Shown here one piece after another: positions 35,680 through 43,980 of a stretch of DNA of 56,253 bases. The DNA is taken from NCBI GenBank assembly GCA_017466125.1, contig JAFTUS010000091.1, forward strand, positions 1 through 56,253. The letters run 5' to 3'. The notes under the pieces were generated by a model that made no database searches, was not told the DNA's origin, and saw nothing but the letters and a program-made list of their open reading frames with translations. A program made the translations under genes and the position numbers. Numbering within the stretch: the first letter of the stretch is position 1; every line of letters starts with the position of its first letter. This DNA comes from Lentisphaeria bacterium. Lineage in GTDB: Bacteria; Verrucomicrobiota; Lentisphaeria; Victivallales; Victivallaceae.

Positions 35680-36678
35680 TCATCGTAGCAAAGTATGCGA
35701 TTTGTAACAAAAATACCCAAACGCGGCCATTTTAAAATTTATACAAGCCAGTAAAAATAAAATCTTTGTTTTAAAAGAAATTCCTTTTGCAACCAAAGAC
35801 TTTATCTTGATACTTAAAGGTTCACTATGCCAATAATTATAATAAAATTTCCGCACAAACTTATCTGATTCTTCATAATAACAATCAATACTTCTATGAA
35901 AAAGTAGCTGTTTAAAAAGAAACAACAAGTCTTTTTGTGTTTCAGAAAGTTGCGACTCCAATATTTTGCTAATCAAAAGTAATTGTTCAAAATGTTTTCG
36001 TGAAAATTTTACAGTCAAAGAGCTTTGGTTTAAACAGTTATAAAAATAAAAAACATCTGATACAAAAGCTATATTTTTACATTTCAATAGCATTTGGATA
36101 TTACGTAAAAGATCTTCCCCCATCCAAATATTATCAGGACAATTTATTGAAGAATCCAAAGCGATTTCTCTTTTGTAAAGTTTAGTCCACAGGCTATTGA
36201 TATGTAAATAAAAATTCTTTTTAATATATTCAGCAACAGTATTTGCAATTTGCGGATGAACAATGTTTGTTTTTTCAGCACCAAAAAGCTGCATGTATGA
36301 ACAGCAAACCATATCCGCATCGGTTTCTATGGCTTTGTTGTACATGGTTTCGTACATGTTCAAATCGACCCAGTCATCGGGGTCGCAGTGGATGATGTAA
36401 TTTCCGGTACATGCTGCAACGGCGTGGTTTCTTGCTGCGCCTACTCCTTGATTGACTTCGTGACGGATGATTTTTACCTGCTCTTGGCGGTGTGGATATT
36501 CCTCCAAAACTTTCTGCATGATTTCAATGCTGTTGTCAGGCGAACAATCATCGACAAAAACGTATTCCATCGAATCAAGAGTTTGTTCAAACAACGAGCG
36601 GGCGCAGCGCTCGATATATTTTTCTACACCGTATACCGGGATGCAGACTGATACTTTTACTCTGTTACTGTTTGTCAT
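35680..36678 (-). CDS. Family 2 glycosyltransferase (paralogue B, compositionally mosaic)
   Basis: About 332 residues: VSVCIPVYGVEKYIERCARS, YVFVDDCSPDNSIEI and DXD in IIHCDPDDWVDL. The start ATG 36678 has AAAGG 6 bp upstream; the TTG at 36684 is less likely. It overlaps the preceding pyruvyl-transferase gene by 14 bases. The coding sequence changes sharply in base content inside the gene: the 60 bases at 36361-36420 have 31 G/C, those at 36001-36060 only 14, so the N-terminal catalytic half is host-like and the C-terminal half AT-rich. Confidence 0.87.
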   Translation of the reverse strand: MTNSNRVKVSVCIPVYGVEKYIERCARSLFEQTLDSMEYVFVDDCSPDNSIEIMQKVLEEYPHRQEQVKIIRHEVNQGVGAARNHAVAACTGNYIIHCDPDDWVDLNMYETMYNKAIETDADMVCCSYMQLFGAEKTNIVHPQIANTVAEYIKKNFYLHINSLWTKLYKREIALDSSINCPDNIWMGEDLLRNIQMLLKCKNIAFVSDVFYFYNCLNQSSLTVKFSRKHFEQLLLISKILESQLSETQKDLLFLFKQLLFHRSIDCYYEESDKFVRKFYYNYWHSEPLSIKIKSLVAKGISFKTKILFLLACINFKMAAFGYFCYKSHTLLR

Positions 36679-37777
36679 GATCAACCTTTAAACTGTTCCC
36701 TAAAAGTTGTTGTGAATGCTCGCGGAACTTCGCAAGCTTTTCATTCACGGCTGTATAATCTATGGGATCGTAATTTTCAACATCTTCAACCAAACGATGC
36801 TCCAACCCTAATTTATTCAAAAGAGACCGCAAGCGGTTTTCTCCCTTTTGTCCCGTCGAAATAAAATAAAAATTCTTGTTAAAAATTACGGAAAACGCAG
36901 TTCCGTGAAACGAAGTTGTAATAACATATTCAGCATCCCGGAAAAGTTTTACAAAATCATCAGGTCCTTGCGGATGTAAAAAATGATCAGCCGCAATATA
37001 CCGGAATTCAAAAGGAGAAATCACCTTGATTTTTATTCTTTGCTGCAAAGCAAAACGTTTTGCTATTCGCAAAACTTCCGGCGTATAATACATCATATAC
37101 ACCAGAATATATTTTCCCTCAGTGTTATATTTACTTTGTTCCGCAACCTGTTGCCATAAATTCGGCTCAACCAAAAAAGTCGGATCTGCGACTAATTCAG
37201 AAAAAACACCTAAATTCAACAAATGCTCTTTCAATGATTCTTCCCGTACAAATACAGTCTGAAATAATTTGAAATCATCTTTGCTTTTCAGTTGTTCTTC
37301 TCCCGCCCCGGCACTGGCAGCATAGGCAATCCGCAAAGCATTGGGTTTCGTCTGGAATTTTCCCAAATAAACATCCATTCCTTCCCGTGAAATTCTGGGA
37401 TTCCACACTTGATCACTGCCCATAACATAAGCATCCAAATCATGTGGGATATCTTCTTTTTTCCAATACACAGCCTCTTTTAAATCGAAGAAACGCTCCC
37501 GAAAAAGTCGGAATTTCCAGCAAAAAAGTATTCGGGGTATCAATAGAAATAACCGCCTTAATATAGCCGGAATATAGAATATATACTTCCTTACTCCAGA
37601 AAAACTCATTGGCAGTCTCCAAGTAAAAGCATGATATTCCTCTTGCATACTTTTGGGGCAATAATTCAAAATCTCAGTATCATGCCCTAAAGAACGGATA
37701 TACTCTTTTAAAGCATACGCTTGTAACACGGCCCCATAATTATCTGCCGCATGAAATGTCAAAATACCAACTTTCAT
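36665..37777 (-). CDS. Polysaccharide pyruvyl transferase family protein
   Basis: A 370-residue protein with the family's start VGILTFHAADNYGAVLQAYAL, then YVMGSDQVWNPR, SFHGTAFSVIF and a C-terminal nucleotide-sugar-like fold. Such enzymes add pyruvate ketals to sugars of exopolysaccharides, though many relatives are thought to be glycosyltransferases of GT-B fold. It overlaps the Fe-S gene before it by four bases (ATGA); the pair occurs together in many capsule loci. Confidence 0.87.
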   Translation of the reverse strand: MKVGILTFHAADNYGAVLQAYALKEYIRSLGHDTEILNYCPKSMQEEYHAFTWRLPMSFSGVRKYIFYIPAILRRLFLLIPRILFCWKFRLFRERFFDLKEAVYWKKEDIPHDLDAYVMGSDQVWNPRISREGMDVYLGKFQTKPNALRIAYAASAGAGEEQLKSKDDFKLFQTVFVREESLKEHLLNLGVFSELVADPTFLVEPNLWQQVAEQSKYNTEGKYILVYMMYYTPEVLRIAKRFALQQRIKIKVISPFEFRYIAADHFLHPQGPDDFVKLFRDAEYVITTSFHGTAFSVIFNKNFYFISTGQKGENRLRSLLNKLGLEHRLVEDVENYDPIDYTAVNEKLAKFREHSQQLLGNSLKVDHDKQ

Positions 37778-38952
37778 TTTTTAATAATTCCCCAAATATT
37801 CCGCAAAAAATTATATAGCCAAGGACAACCAATCCTTAACCAAAGCCCCAAACGACTCCTTAAACTTACTGAACAAAATTTCTTTTTTATGCCGTGAAAC
37901 CCCAATGTCAAAAAAAGAGGCCAAAAATTATTAAGAACCTGCTCTCGAGGAGATAACAAACGCGGATTTCCCGCTTCAACCTCTTCCAATTTTCGTTTTT
38001 CAAAAAACAAGGCTTTGGGTAACTCCAAGAAAAACTTTGTCCCTTTGGCAGAATTGCAAAGCACACAAGACATTCCTCTATCGTCATCAGGCATTGTTTC
38101 TGATGATTTATACTTCCAAAAATCTCCTATTGTCAAGTCCGAAATCCGCTCGCTATTGGCAAATTCACATTGATAACAGGAGTTTCTAACGGTTGATTTG
38201 TTAAATAAATTTATAAAAGAATCAAGACCATAATAAATCCTATGGCAATCATCACTGGTATAAAATTCTACATTGGGCCATTTCCAACTTCTATGTTTAT
38301 CGCGGAATTTATATGATGTTATCTTGCCATATTTCTTTTCCAAATCTTTGAGATACTCTGAAAAAACCTTGGGCGATGGCACTCCGTGGCAAATCAAATC
38401 CACCAACAATAAGTTGGAATAACTTTTTTGCAAAAACAATTTTAATCCTGCAACTTGACAAGGAGTTCCGGAAAACAATACAGAAACACCATTTTCAAGC
38501 TCCTGTTTGATTTCCCGATACAGCGTATCGGAAATAAAACTCTGAACATATTTACTGCCACGCAGTTTTGCCAAATCTTCTTCAGTTCGGACTCCGATAT
38601 GCGTGACATTGAAATTTTCATCAAAAGCAGCACCGTAAACAATACCACCCTGTCTCAATATCTCCAAAGCAAGGATAGAAAAAACTCCTCCCGAACTGCT
38701 TTGACGCCGAATAAAATCATCCTTCGCGTACGCCGCATAGACTTCAACTGAAAAATCCGGAGTTTCCAACTCTTTTTTTCTGCCAATAAGACAGACTCTT
38801 TTACAAAGTCCGCAGTCGATACATCTATCTGCATCCAGTTGCGGATAATAAAAGCCACGCTCATCCGGAAGCAGAAAAATAGCCTTCTTGGGACAAACAT
38901 TTGCACAAGCTCCACACCCTGTACAAGCATCCCTGTTTTCTAAAAGCACCAA
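37774..38952 (-). CDS. F420-hydrogenase/dehydrogenase beta-subunit-like Fe-S protein
   Basis: A 392-residue protein with two N-terminal 4Fe-4S clusters (CTGCGACANVCPKKA and CIDCGLCKRVC), followed by the FrhB-like domains (QSSSGGVFSILALEIL, GTPCQVAGLKLFL, LICHGVPSP). In capsule loci such proteins accompany pyruvyl transferases and probably act in a redox change of a sugar; no F420 pathway is implied. The start is non-ATG (TTG 38952, or GTG 38949), with AAAAGGG upstream. Confidence 0.85.
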   Translation of the reverse strand: MVLLENRDACTGCGACANVCPKKAIFLLPDERGFYYPQLDADRCIDCGLCKRVCLIGRKKELETPDFSVEVYAAYAKDDFIRRQSSSGGVFSILALEILRQGGIVYGAAFDENFNVTHIGVRTEEDLAKLRGSKYVQSFISDTLYREIKQELENGVSVLFSGTPCQVAGLKLFLQKSYSNLLLVDLICHGVPSPKVFSEYLKDLEKKYGKITSYKFRDKHRSWKWPNVEFYTSDDCHRIYYGLDSFINLFNKSTVRNSCYQCEFANSERISDLTIGDFWKYKSSETMPDDDRGMSCVLCNSAKGTKFFLELPKALFFEKRKLEEVEAGNPRLLSPREQVLNNFWPLFLTLGFHGIKKKFCSVSLRSRLGLWLRIGCPWLYNFLRNIWGIIKK

Positions 38953-38953
38953 T

Positions 38954-40495
38954 TCAACAATCCCTTTTCAATATCCCCTGAATTCTTTGTATGCAAAATA
39001 GTTTTTCTTTGCAATTCAGCCCTATGCAGAAAATAAAAAGCATGTTCGCCAAAACGCATACTGTGACAAAAAACCAATTACCCAGCAATGAACCGACAAA
39101 AAAACGTCGAAGCCCGAACAATGTACCCCCAGACAACAGCAAAACTCCGATAATTCGTAAAATTGCATGGGTAAAATAAAGCCTCAAAGGCAAATCATAC
39201 ATATATTTCAAATACAATATCCGGTAAAACCATGCCACCCCATTCATCAGAAAGACAATAACAGGAACCCACTCTATCGCCCCGCCCGTCAACAAAACGA
39301 TCAACGACACAATAAATGTTAAAATTATCAAAAAGGAAATAGGTACCTGATAATAACCTATTCTTTCATTTGCCTGTGCCGCAGTCCACAAGGGTCCGCA
39401 AACCGCATCAATCAAGTTGGATAAAATAAAAAAAACAACAAACCAGACAAGTTGAGGAGGTAACACATCCCCCAGCCACAATTTTAACAGAAATTCGACA
39501 TTGAGAAGCAATGGCAGCGCAAAAATCCAAAGCAACAAAAAAGAATACCTTGAAGCAGAAACAGTAAGGTCAAAAAAAGCAGTCCTGTTTTGAGCCCCGT
39601 AAGCTTTAACGATCTGAGGATTCAGAGCCATCTGAAAACTACTGACAAATGACATAACTGCACTGCTCAATTTACTTGATAATCCCCACGTCGCATTAAA
39701 ACCTACATTTCCAAACAGATTTATCAAAATATTAAGACCTTGAGTCCGAAAAACATGAGCTAATGCACCCATGGTACTCCAAGAAAAATAACGCCCCATT
39801 ACTCCCATTCGTGCTTTGCTGAATTTCTTAGTTAACTTACATTCCGGAAAAGTCCGGTGACAGAATATTCCATAACATCCCGCTATAACTCCAGCTGTCA
39901 ATGTATAGAAAAAAGAATAGGCAATCAAATGATCGAAATTCAATACCAACAACAGCAAAACACTGCATAAATTCCCCAAGACTTCCACAATGGTTATTTT
40001 GGCAAAAAACGCCATTCGCTCAAAAGCTGTAATTGCAGACATATAGGGAACTTGTATCGTTTTGATCACTACCGTAATAATTGCAAATTGATAAGCAGCA
40101 AGAGCGGCTGTCATTCTTGCGGGAGGAATAGCCAGCTTATTAGCAACAAACCACAACCCTATTGTCTCGCCCAACAAAACATAAAATACTGCCGCTATAC
40201 AGAAAAACAATAAACTGATGGAAAAAACCAAACGTACATTATGCTGATTTGCTTTTCCCATTTCATAACAAAGGAAACGATGAACCATACCCGTCAAAGC
40301 ATTGTTCAACGTCATAAACATCAATACAAAACCAAAGACAAGGTTAAAAATACCGTAATCGTCTACTCCTAAAATTTTCAACAGCAACCGAACAGTATAA
40401 AAACTCACCCCCAATGACAGAAGGGTGCGAATATACAAATAAATCGTATTCCTGGCGATGCGTTTTTTGTCGATGTTGTTTATGGAAGCGGTCAT
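38954..40495 (-). CDS. Oligosaccharide flippase (Wzx/MATE-like)
   Basis: A 513-residue membrane protein with 12-14 segments of the polysaccharide transporter type: start RIARNTIYLYIRTLLSLGVS and VDDYGIFNLVFGFVLMF near residues 40-60, with a partly duplicated architecture. It would flip the lipid-linked repeat unit across the inner membrane. The start overlaps the stop of the NusG-like gene (ATGA), so flippase synthesis is tied to the anti-terminator. AT-rich. Confidence 0.88.
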   Translation of the reverse strand: MTASINNIDKKRIARNTIYLYIRTLLSLGVSFYTVRLLLKILGVDDYGIFNLVFGFVLMFMTLNNALTGMVHRFLCYEMGKANQHNVRLVFSISLLFFCIAAVFYVLLGETIGLWFVANKLAIPPARMTAALAAYQFAIITVVIKTIQVPYMSAITAFERMAFFAKITIVEVLGNLCSVLLLLVLNFDHLIAYSFFYTLTAGVIAGCYGIFCHRTFPECKLTKKFSKARMGVMGRYFSWSTMGALAHVFRTQGLNILINLFGNVGFNATWGLSSKLSSAVMSFVSSFQMALNPQIVKAYGAQNRTAFFDLTVSASRYSFLLLWIFALPLLLNVEFLLKLWLGDVLPPQLVWFVVFFILSNLIDAVCGPLWTAAQANERIGYYQVPISFLIILTFIVSLIVLLTGGAIEWVPVIVFLMNGVAWFYRILYLKYMYDLPLRLYFTHAILRIIGVLLLSGGTLFGLRRFFVGSLLGNWFFVTVCVLANMLFIFCIGLNCKEKLFCIQRIQGILKRDC

Positions 40496-41025
40496 TCTGT
40501 TATTTTCTTTAATGTTTCTGCTGATACGCTGTAGGCTATGTGGGTGTTCAGCATGGTCAGGTTTATGATTACGGCGTCGTCTTCTCCTTCGCGGCGAAGT
40601 ACCTGGGTTTGCAGACCCTTTAAAGGGCCTTGCGTGATCTGAACCGTGTCGCCTTTGACGATCTCAGGCTTTACCAAAATCGGGGTTTCTCTTGCCAATT
40701 CTTCGCAACGCTGCAACGCACGCAAATCCTCCATTAAACGACCCTCCTGCAACGGATCACGCAGCAATTCCAGCTTTACGATGTGTTTCTCCCGGCGGCG
40801 CAGTTCACTGCGCTCCATCTCTCCCGCACTTAAAAAAATATATCCCGGCAGCATCGGTATATACGAAATCACTTTCGTCGAATGATGCATCCGGGCCTTC
40901 GGGTACAATGGCAAATATACCGGCAAACCCATCCCCGCTATCGCCGCAGCTACTTTCTTTTCCGTCCTCGGCTTTACATACGCATAACCCCAAAAACGTT
41001 CCGGATATTTACAAAGTTCTGTCAA
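40492..41025 (-). CDS. NusG-like (UpxY/RfaH-type) transcription elongation factor
   Basis: A 177-residue specialised NusG paralogue. The NGN domain (about 10-115) reads FWGYAYVKPRTEKKVAAAIA, GLPVYLPLYPK and LPGYIFLS; a KOW domain (about 120-177) contains VKGDTVQITQGPLKGLQTQV. Its first-gene position before a long capsule-type operon matches UpxY of Bacteroides and LoaP/RfaH, which let polymerase read through pauses and terminators. The start appears to be TTG at 41025; no ATG fits the domain start. That weak start overlaps the stop codon of a possible leader ORF (TTTTGACA). It is followed by wzx through ATGA. Confidence 0.88.
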   Translation of the reverse strand: MTELCKYPERFWGYAYVKPRTEKKVAAAIAGMGLPVYLPLYPKARMHHSTKVISYIPMLPGYIFLSAGEMERSELRRREKHIVKLELLRDPLQEGRLMEDLRALQRCEELARETPILVKPEIVKGDTVQITQGPLKGLQTQVLRREGEDDAVIINLTMLNTHIAYSVSAETLKKITE

Positions 41026-41135
41026 AATCTTAAAATCTTTCCACGCCGCAGCACCGTCACGGGATTAATCCACCCCCGCAACAGTTCACCTGTTTCAAAA
41101 AAATTATGTTCGCAGTTCTTACATGAACCCTCCTT
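41026..41135 (-). promoter_or_regulatory. Leader of the polysaccharide operon with start-stop element
   Basis: Reading leftward, AAGGAGGG (41135-41128) is followed 3 bp later by ATG immediately followed by TAA (41124-41119). One base out of that frame an open frame of about 33 codons runs on (CKNCEHNFFETGELLRGW...), closing at a TGA that overlaps the TTG start of the NusG-like gene. Removing one T after the ATG would join the strong start to this frame, giving a leader peptide beginning MKNCEHNFFETG. Confidence 0.5.
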
Positions 41136-41164
41136 AATATACCGTAGTTTCAAGCGTAATGCAA
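41136..41164 (-). promoter_or_regulatory. Promoter of the surface-polysaccharide operon
   Basis: Minus strand: TTGCAT (41164-41159), 17 bp, TATATT (41141-41136). Transcription would begin about 41129, within the AAGGAGGG sequence, so that ribosome-binding sequence would be at or just outside the 5' end. Confidence 0.65.
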
Positions 41165-41223
41165 TTTTTTAACACACTTTTTCAGAGAAAAAATGAATTT
41201 TTACAGATTTATTTTCAGATTTT

Positions 41224-41251
41224 TTGCAAAATATCACAGTTATGCTATATT
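41224..41251 (+). promoter_or_regulatory. Promoter of the fmdB-like gene and rsmA
   Basis: TTGCAA (41224-41229), 16 bp, TATATT (41246-41251), 40 bp before the ATG at 41291. It is divergent from the polysaccharide operon promoter. Confidence 0.65.
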
Positions 41252-41290
41252 AAATGGCAGAAAATTATGTTTTTTTGTAAGGAAATATTT

Positions 41291-41524
41291 ATGCCGATCT
41301 ACCGCTATCATTGCCCGAAATGCAATTCAGAACAGGAACTCCTGCTGCCGCGTTTCGACTCCCCTGCCGTATGCCCGCAGTGCGGCTCCGCTGAAATGAA
41401 AAAACTCCCCAGCCGCTTCGCCGCCGTTACACGCTCCGCTTCCGCCGGATGCTCCATGCAGGATTCATGCCCCTCCGCCGGAGGTCACTGCTGCGGCGGA
41501 AATTGCGCCTGCCACGGACATTGA
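41291..41524 (+). CDS. FmdB-family zinc-ribbon protein
   Basis: A 77-residue protein: PIYRYHCPKCNSEQELL and AVCPQCGSAEMKKLPS form the two-CxxC zinc ribbon of the FmdB family (putative regulators of unknown role). The tail is Cys/His-rich (CCGGNCACHGH) and may bind metal. The start at 41291 has AAGGA about 9 bp upstream; the longer frame from 41159 has no signal and reads through the promoter. It is 8 bp before rsmA and probably co-transcribed. Confidence 0.85.
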   Translation: MPIYRYHCPKCNSEQELLLPRFDSPAVCPQCGSAEMKKLPSRFAAVTRSASAGCSMQDSCPSAGGHCCGGNCACHGH

Positions 41525-41532
41525 GGTGAAAT

Positions 41533-42366
41533 ATGAATAAACAACAACTCCTCGCCGCACTCGAATCAATCGGTATGCGCCCCGGAAGAGGCCTCGGACA
41601 AAACTTCCTCCTCGACGGAAATCTGCTGGATTATATCGTCCGCCTCGGCGCACCGCAACCCGGTGAGATCGTCCTCGAAGTCGGCCCCGGTTTCGGCGCA
41701 CTTACACGGAAATTGATCGCATCCGGCGCAGAAGTCTACGCCGTCGAATTCGACCACCGCATCGCTGAATATCTGCGCAAAAATCTCAACGCTCCCAACT
41801 TCCACCTGACCGAAAACGATGCCTGCCGGGTCAACTATCTGGAACTGCTCCCGCAAGATAAACCGTTCCGCGCCATCGCCAATCTTCCTTATTCGATCAG
41901 CACCATTTTTATCGCGCGGATGCTGGAACTGCCCAACCCTCCGGCAAGCATGTTCTTCATGCTTCAACGGGAAATGGGCGAACGCCTCGCCGCAGGACCG
42001 GGAAACAAAAATTACGGCGCACTCTCCGCACGCACCCAACTCAAATATGATGTGAAATTGGAGAAAATCGTTCCGCCGGAAGTGTTCTGCCCCCCGCCGG
42101 AAGTCGATTCCGCAATCGTCTCTTTCCGCCGTCATGACCGCTATGCCGCCGAAACAGAGATGTGCCGCCTCTTCCCCGGTGTCGTCAAAACGGCTTTTGC
42201 GCAGCGGCGCAAACAGATGGGGAAAGTCCTCGGCAGCAATTACGGCAAAGAAAAAGTCCTCGCCGCAATGGAAAAGTGCGGCATCTCCCCGGAAGTCCGT
42301 CCCGACCGGCTGACCGTGGAAGACTTCGCCCGCCTCACCCGTGCGATTTTCGCCCTCGAAAAATAA
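41533..42366 (+). CDS. rsmA: 16S rRNA dimethyladenosine transferase
   Basis: A 277-residue methyltransferase that dimethylates two adjacent adenines in the 3' hairpin of 16S rRNA (KsgA). RGLGQNFLLDGNLLDYIV, SAM-binding VLEVGPGFGALTRKLI, catalytic NLPYSISTIF and the C-terminal VVKTAFAQRRKQMGKVL are all present. Normal length. It is followed by a symmetrical terminator shared with the convergent rhaB gene. Confidence 0.96.
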   Translation: MNKQQLLAALESIGMRPGRGLGQNFLLDGNLLDYIVRLGAPQPGEIVLEVGPGFGALTRKLIASGAEVYAVEFDHRIAEYLRKNLNAPNFHLTENDACRVNYLELLPQDKPFRAIANLPYSISTIFIARMLELPNPPASMFFMLQREMGERLAAGPGNKNYGALSARTQLKYDVKLEKIVPPEVFCPPPEVDSAIVSFRRHDRYAAETEMCRLFPGVVKTAFAQRRKQMGKVLGSNYGKEKVLAAMEKCGISPEVRPDRLTVEDFARLTRAIFALEK

Positions 42367-42376
42367 TACAACAATA

Positions 42377-42408
42377 CTGCCCGAAAGACAAATTTATCTT
42401 TCGGGCAG
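42377..42408. terminator. Bidirectional hairpin between rsmA and rhaB
   Basis: A perfect 12-bp stem, CTGCCCGAAAGA (42377-42388) and TCTTTCGGGCAG (42397-42408), with an 8-nt loop. It sits between convergent genes; the T-run is weak on both sides. Confidence 0.7.
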
Positions 42409-42452
42409 CATCTTTCAAACTCAGTTCCCCTCCCGGAGAACTGCTGCTCTGC

Positions 42453-43931
42453 TCAGTTTGCCGTTATTTTATTGAAGAATTCCATTTTCTCCATAAAGCG
42501 GGCGTGCATCTCTGCGTTTGGCTCATAGCGTTTGAGTTCGGCGGAATTCTTGACGACTTTGCGGGCTTCGGCAAGGTCGGCGATTTCGCCGCAGGCGATC
42601 GCCTGTGTCAGCAGATTGCCGGTGGCGGTCGCTTCGACCGGACCGGTGATGACCGGGATATTCAGTGCATCAGCAGTCAACTGCATCAGCAGAGCGGCTT
42701 TCGTTCCGCCGCCGACGATGTTGAGGCAATCGTATTTCACATGGAGCAATTTCTCAAGCGTATGGAGTTTGTTGCAGAAATAAAGTGCCAGTGAGTCGTA
42801 AATGGCACGGGCAATTTCGCCGTCGGAGAGGTCTCCGCCCTGCCCGGTTGTGCGGCAGAGTTCAACGATGCGTCCGGGCATGTCTCCGGGAGGCAGCAGC
42901 ATTGAATGATTGGGGTTGATCAGATATTTGCAAGGTTCGCAGCTCTTTGCCATATCCTCGATGTCGGAGAAAGAGAGGTTTCTGCCCGCTTCGTTCCACA
43001 CGCGGCGGCTCTCCTGAAAGAGCCAACTGCCCATGATGTTGGTCAGGAAACGGATGGTGTTGTTCAAACCGCCCTCATTGGTGAAGGAGTTTTCAGCGAT
43101 CGTCTCACTGATCGCAGGGGCGGGGATCTCCGCTCCGAGCAAAGCCCATGTACCGGCACTGATGTACGCCCAGTTGCCCTCTTCGGGGGCGGGTACGGCG
43201 GCGACGGCACTGGCAGTATCGTGTGAACCGACTTTGATGATGGGAATGGGGCCGCAGCCGAGTTCTTTCTGCAACTCTCCGCTCAGCGTTCCGCCGAAAG
43301 TACAGGGTTCCACGATCGGGGGGAAGACCTCACGGGGCAGTCCGATCGCATCGGTGACTTTCCAGTTCCACCGGCGGCTTTCGGGGTCCAGCAGATTGGT
43401 GGTGGAGCAATCGGTGTATTCGCTGGAAAAATCTCCGCCGAGGGCGAGGCCGAGGGCATCGGGGATCATAAGGAAGGTGCTGTCTTTGAAATCCTCCGGA
43501 AATTCCCGATAGTGCGCGGCAAGCTGATAAACGGTGTTGAAGGGCATACACTGGATGCCGGTCTCTTTGTAGAGTTCATCCTTGCTGATCTTGACCCACA
43601 CATCGGTATCGGCTTTGGAAGTGCGGTCATCGCGGTAGTTGTAGGGCCAGCGTTTCGCCTCTCTGTTTTTGTTGTCGAAGAAAACGTAATCCACGCCCCA
43701 GGTGTCGATGCCGATCCCGGCGATATCGGGAGTGACTTCAAGGGCTTTGCGCAGCCCCTCTTTGAGTTCGTTCACCAACTGGGGGAAATCCCAGTAAATG
43801 GAGTTGCCTTTCTGAACGGGGCCGTTGGCAAAACGGTGGACCTCTTTCAGTTCAAGTTTTCCGGCATCAAGGGTGCCGATGATCGCACGGCCGCTGGATG
43901 CGCCGAGGTCGAAAGCAAGAAAATGTTTCAT
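42453..43931 (-). CDS. rhaB: Rhamnulokinase
   Basis: A 492-residue FGGY-family kinase phosphorylating L-rhamnulose. The N-terminal ATP/phosphate motif is FLAFDLGASSGRAIIG; IGIDTWGVDYVFFD, GSHDTASAVAAVPAPE (catalytic Asp region) and LNIVGGGTKAALLMQLTADA are typical of RhaB. AGAGAGG lies about 9 bp before the ATG. It is 49 bp after the GH42 gene in the same direction. Rhamnose isomerase and aldolase are not in the window. Confidence 0.9.
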   Translation of the reverse strand: MKHFLAFDLGASSGRAIIGTLDAGKLELKEVHRFANGPVQKGNSIYWDFPQLVNELKEGLRKALEVTPDIAGIGIDTWGVDYVFFDNKNREAKRWPYNYRDDRTSKADTDVWVKISKDELYKETGIQCMPFNTVYQLAAHYREFPEDFKDSTFLMIPDALGLALGGDFSSEYTDCSTTNLLDPESRRWNWKVTDAIGLPREVFPPIVEPCTFGGTLSGELQKELGCGPIPIIKVGSHDTASAVAAVPAPEEGNWAYISAGTWALLGAEIPAPAISETIAENSFTNEGGLNNTIRFLTNIMGSWLFQESRRVWNEAGRNLSFSDIEDMAKSCEPCKYLINPNHSMLLPPGDMPGRIVELCRTTGQGGDLSDGEIARAIYDSLALYFCNKLHTLEKLLHVKYDCLNIVGGGTKAALLMQLTADALNIPVITGPVEATATGNLLTQAIACGEIADLAEARKVVKNSAELKRYEPNAEMHARFMEKMEFFNKITAN

Positions 43932-43980
43932 AAAAATACCTCTCTACGTATTTGCTTTTCACTCATCAAAACATAAGGAC

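Noticed and set aside
41041..41070. ops element (RfaH recruitment site) in the polysaccharide leader
   Set aside because: GACGGTGCTGCG has only loose similarity to the E. coli ops sequence and no pause hairpin is evident.
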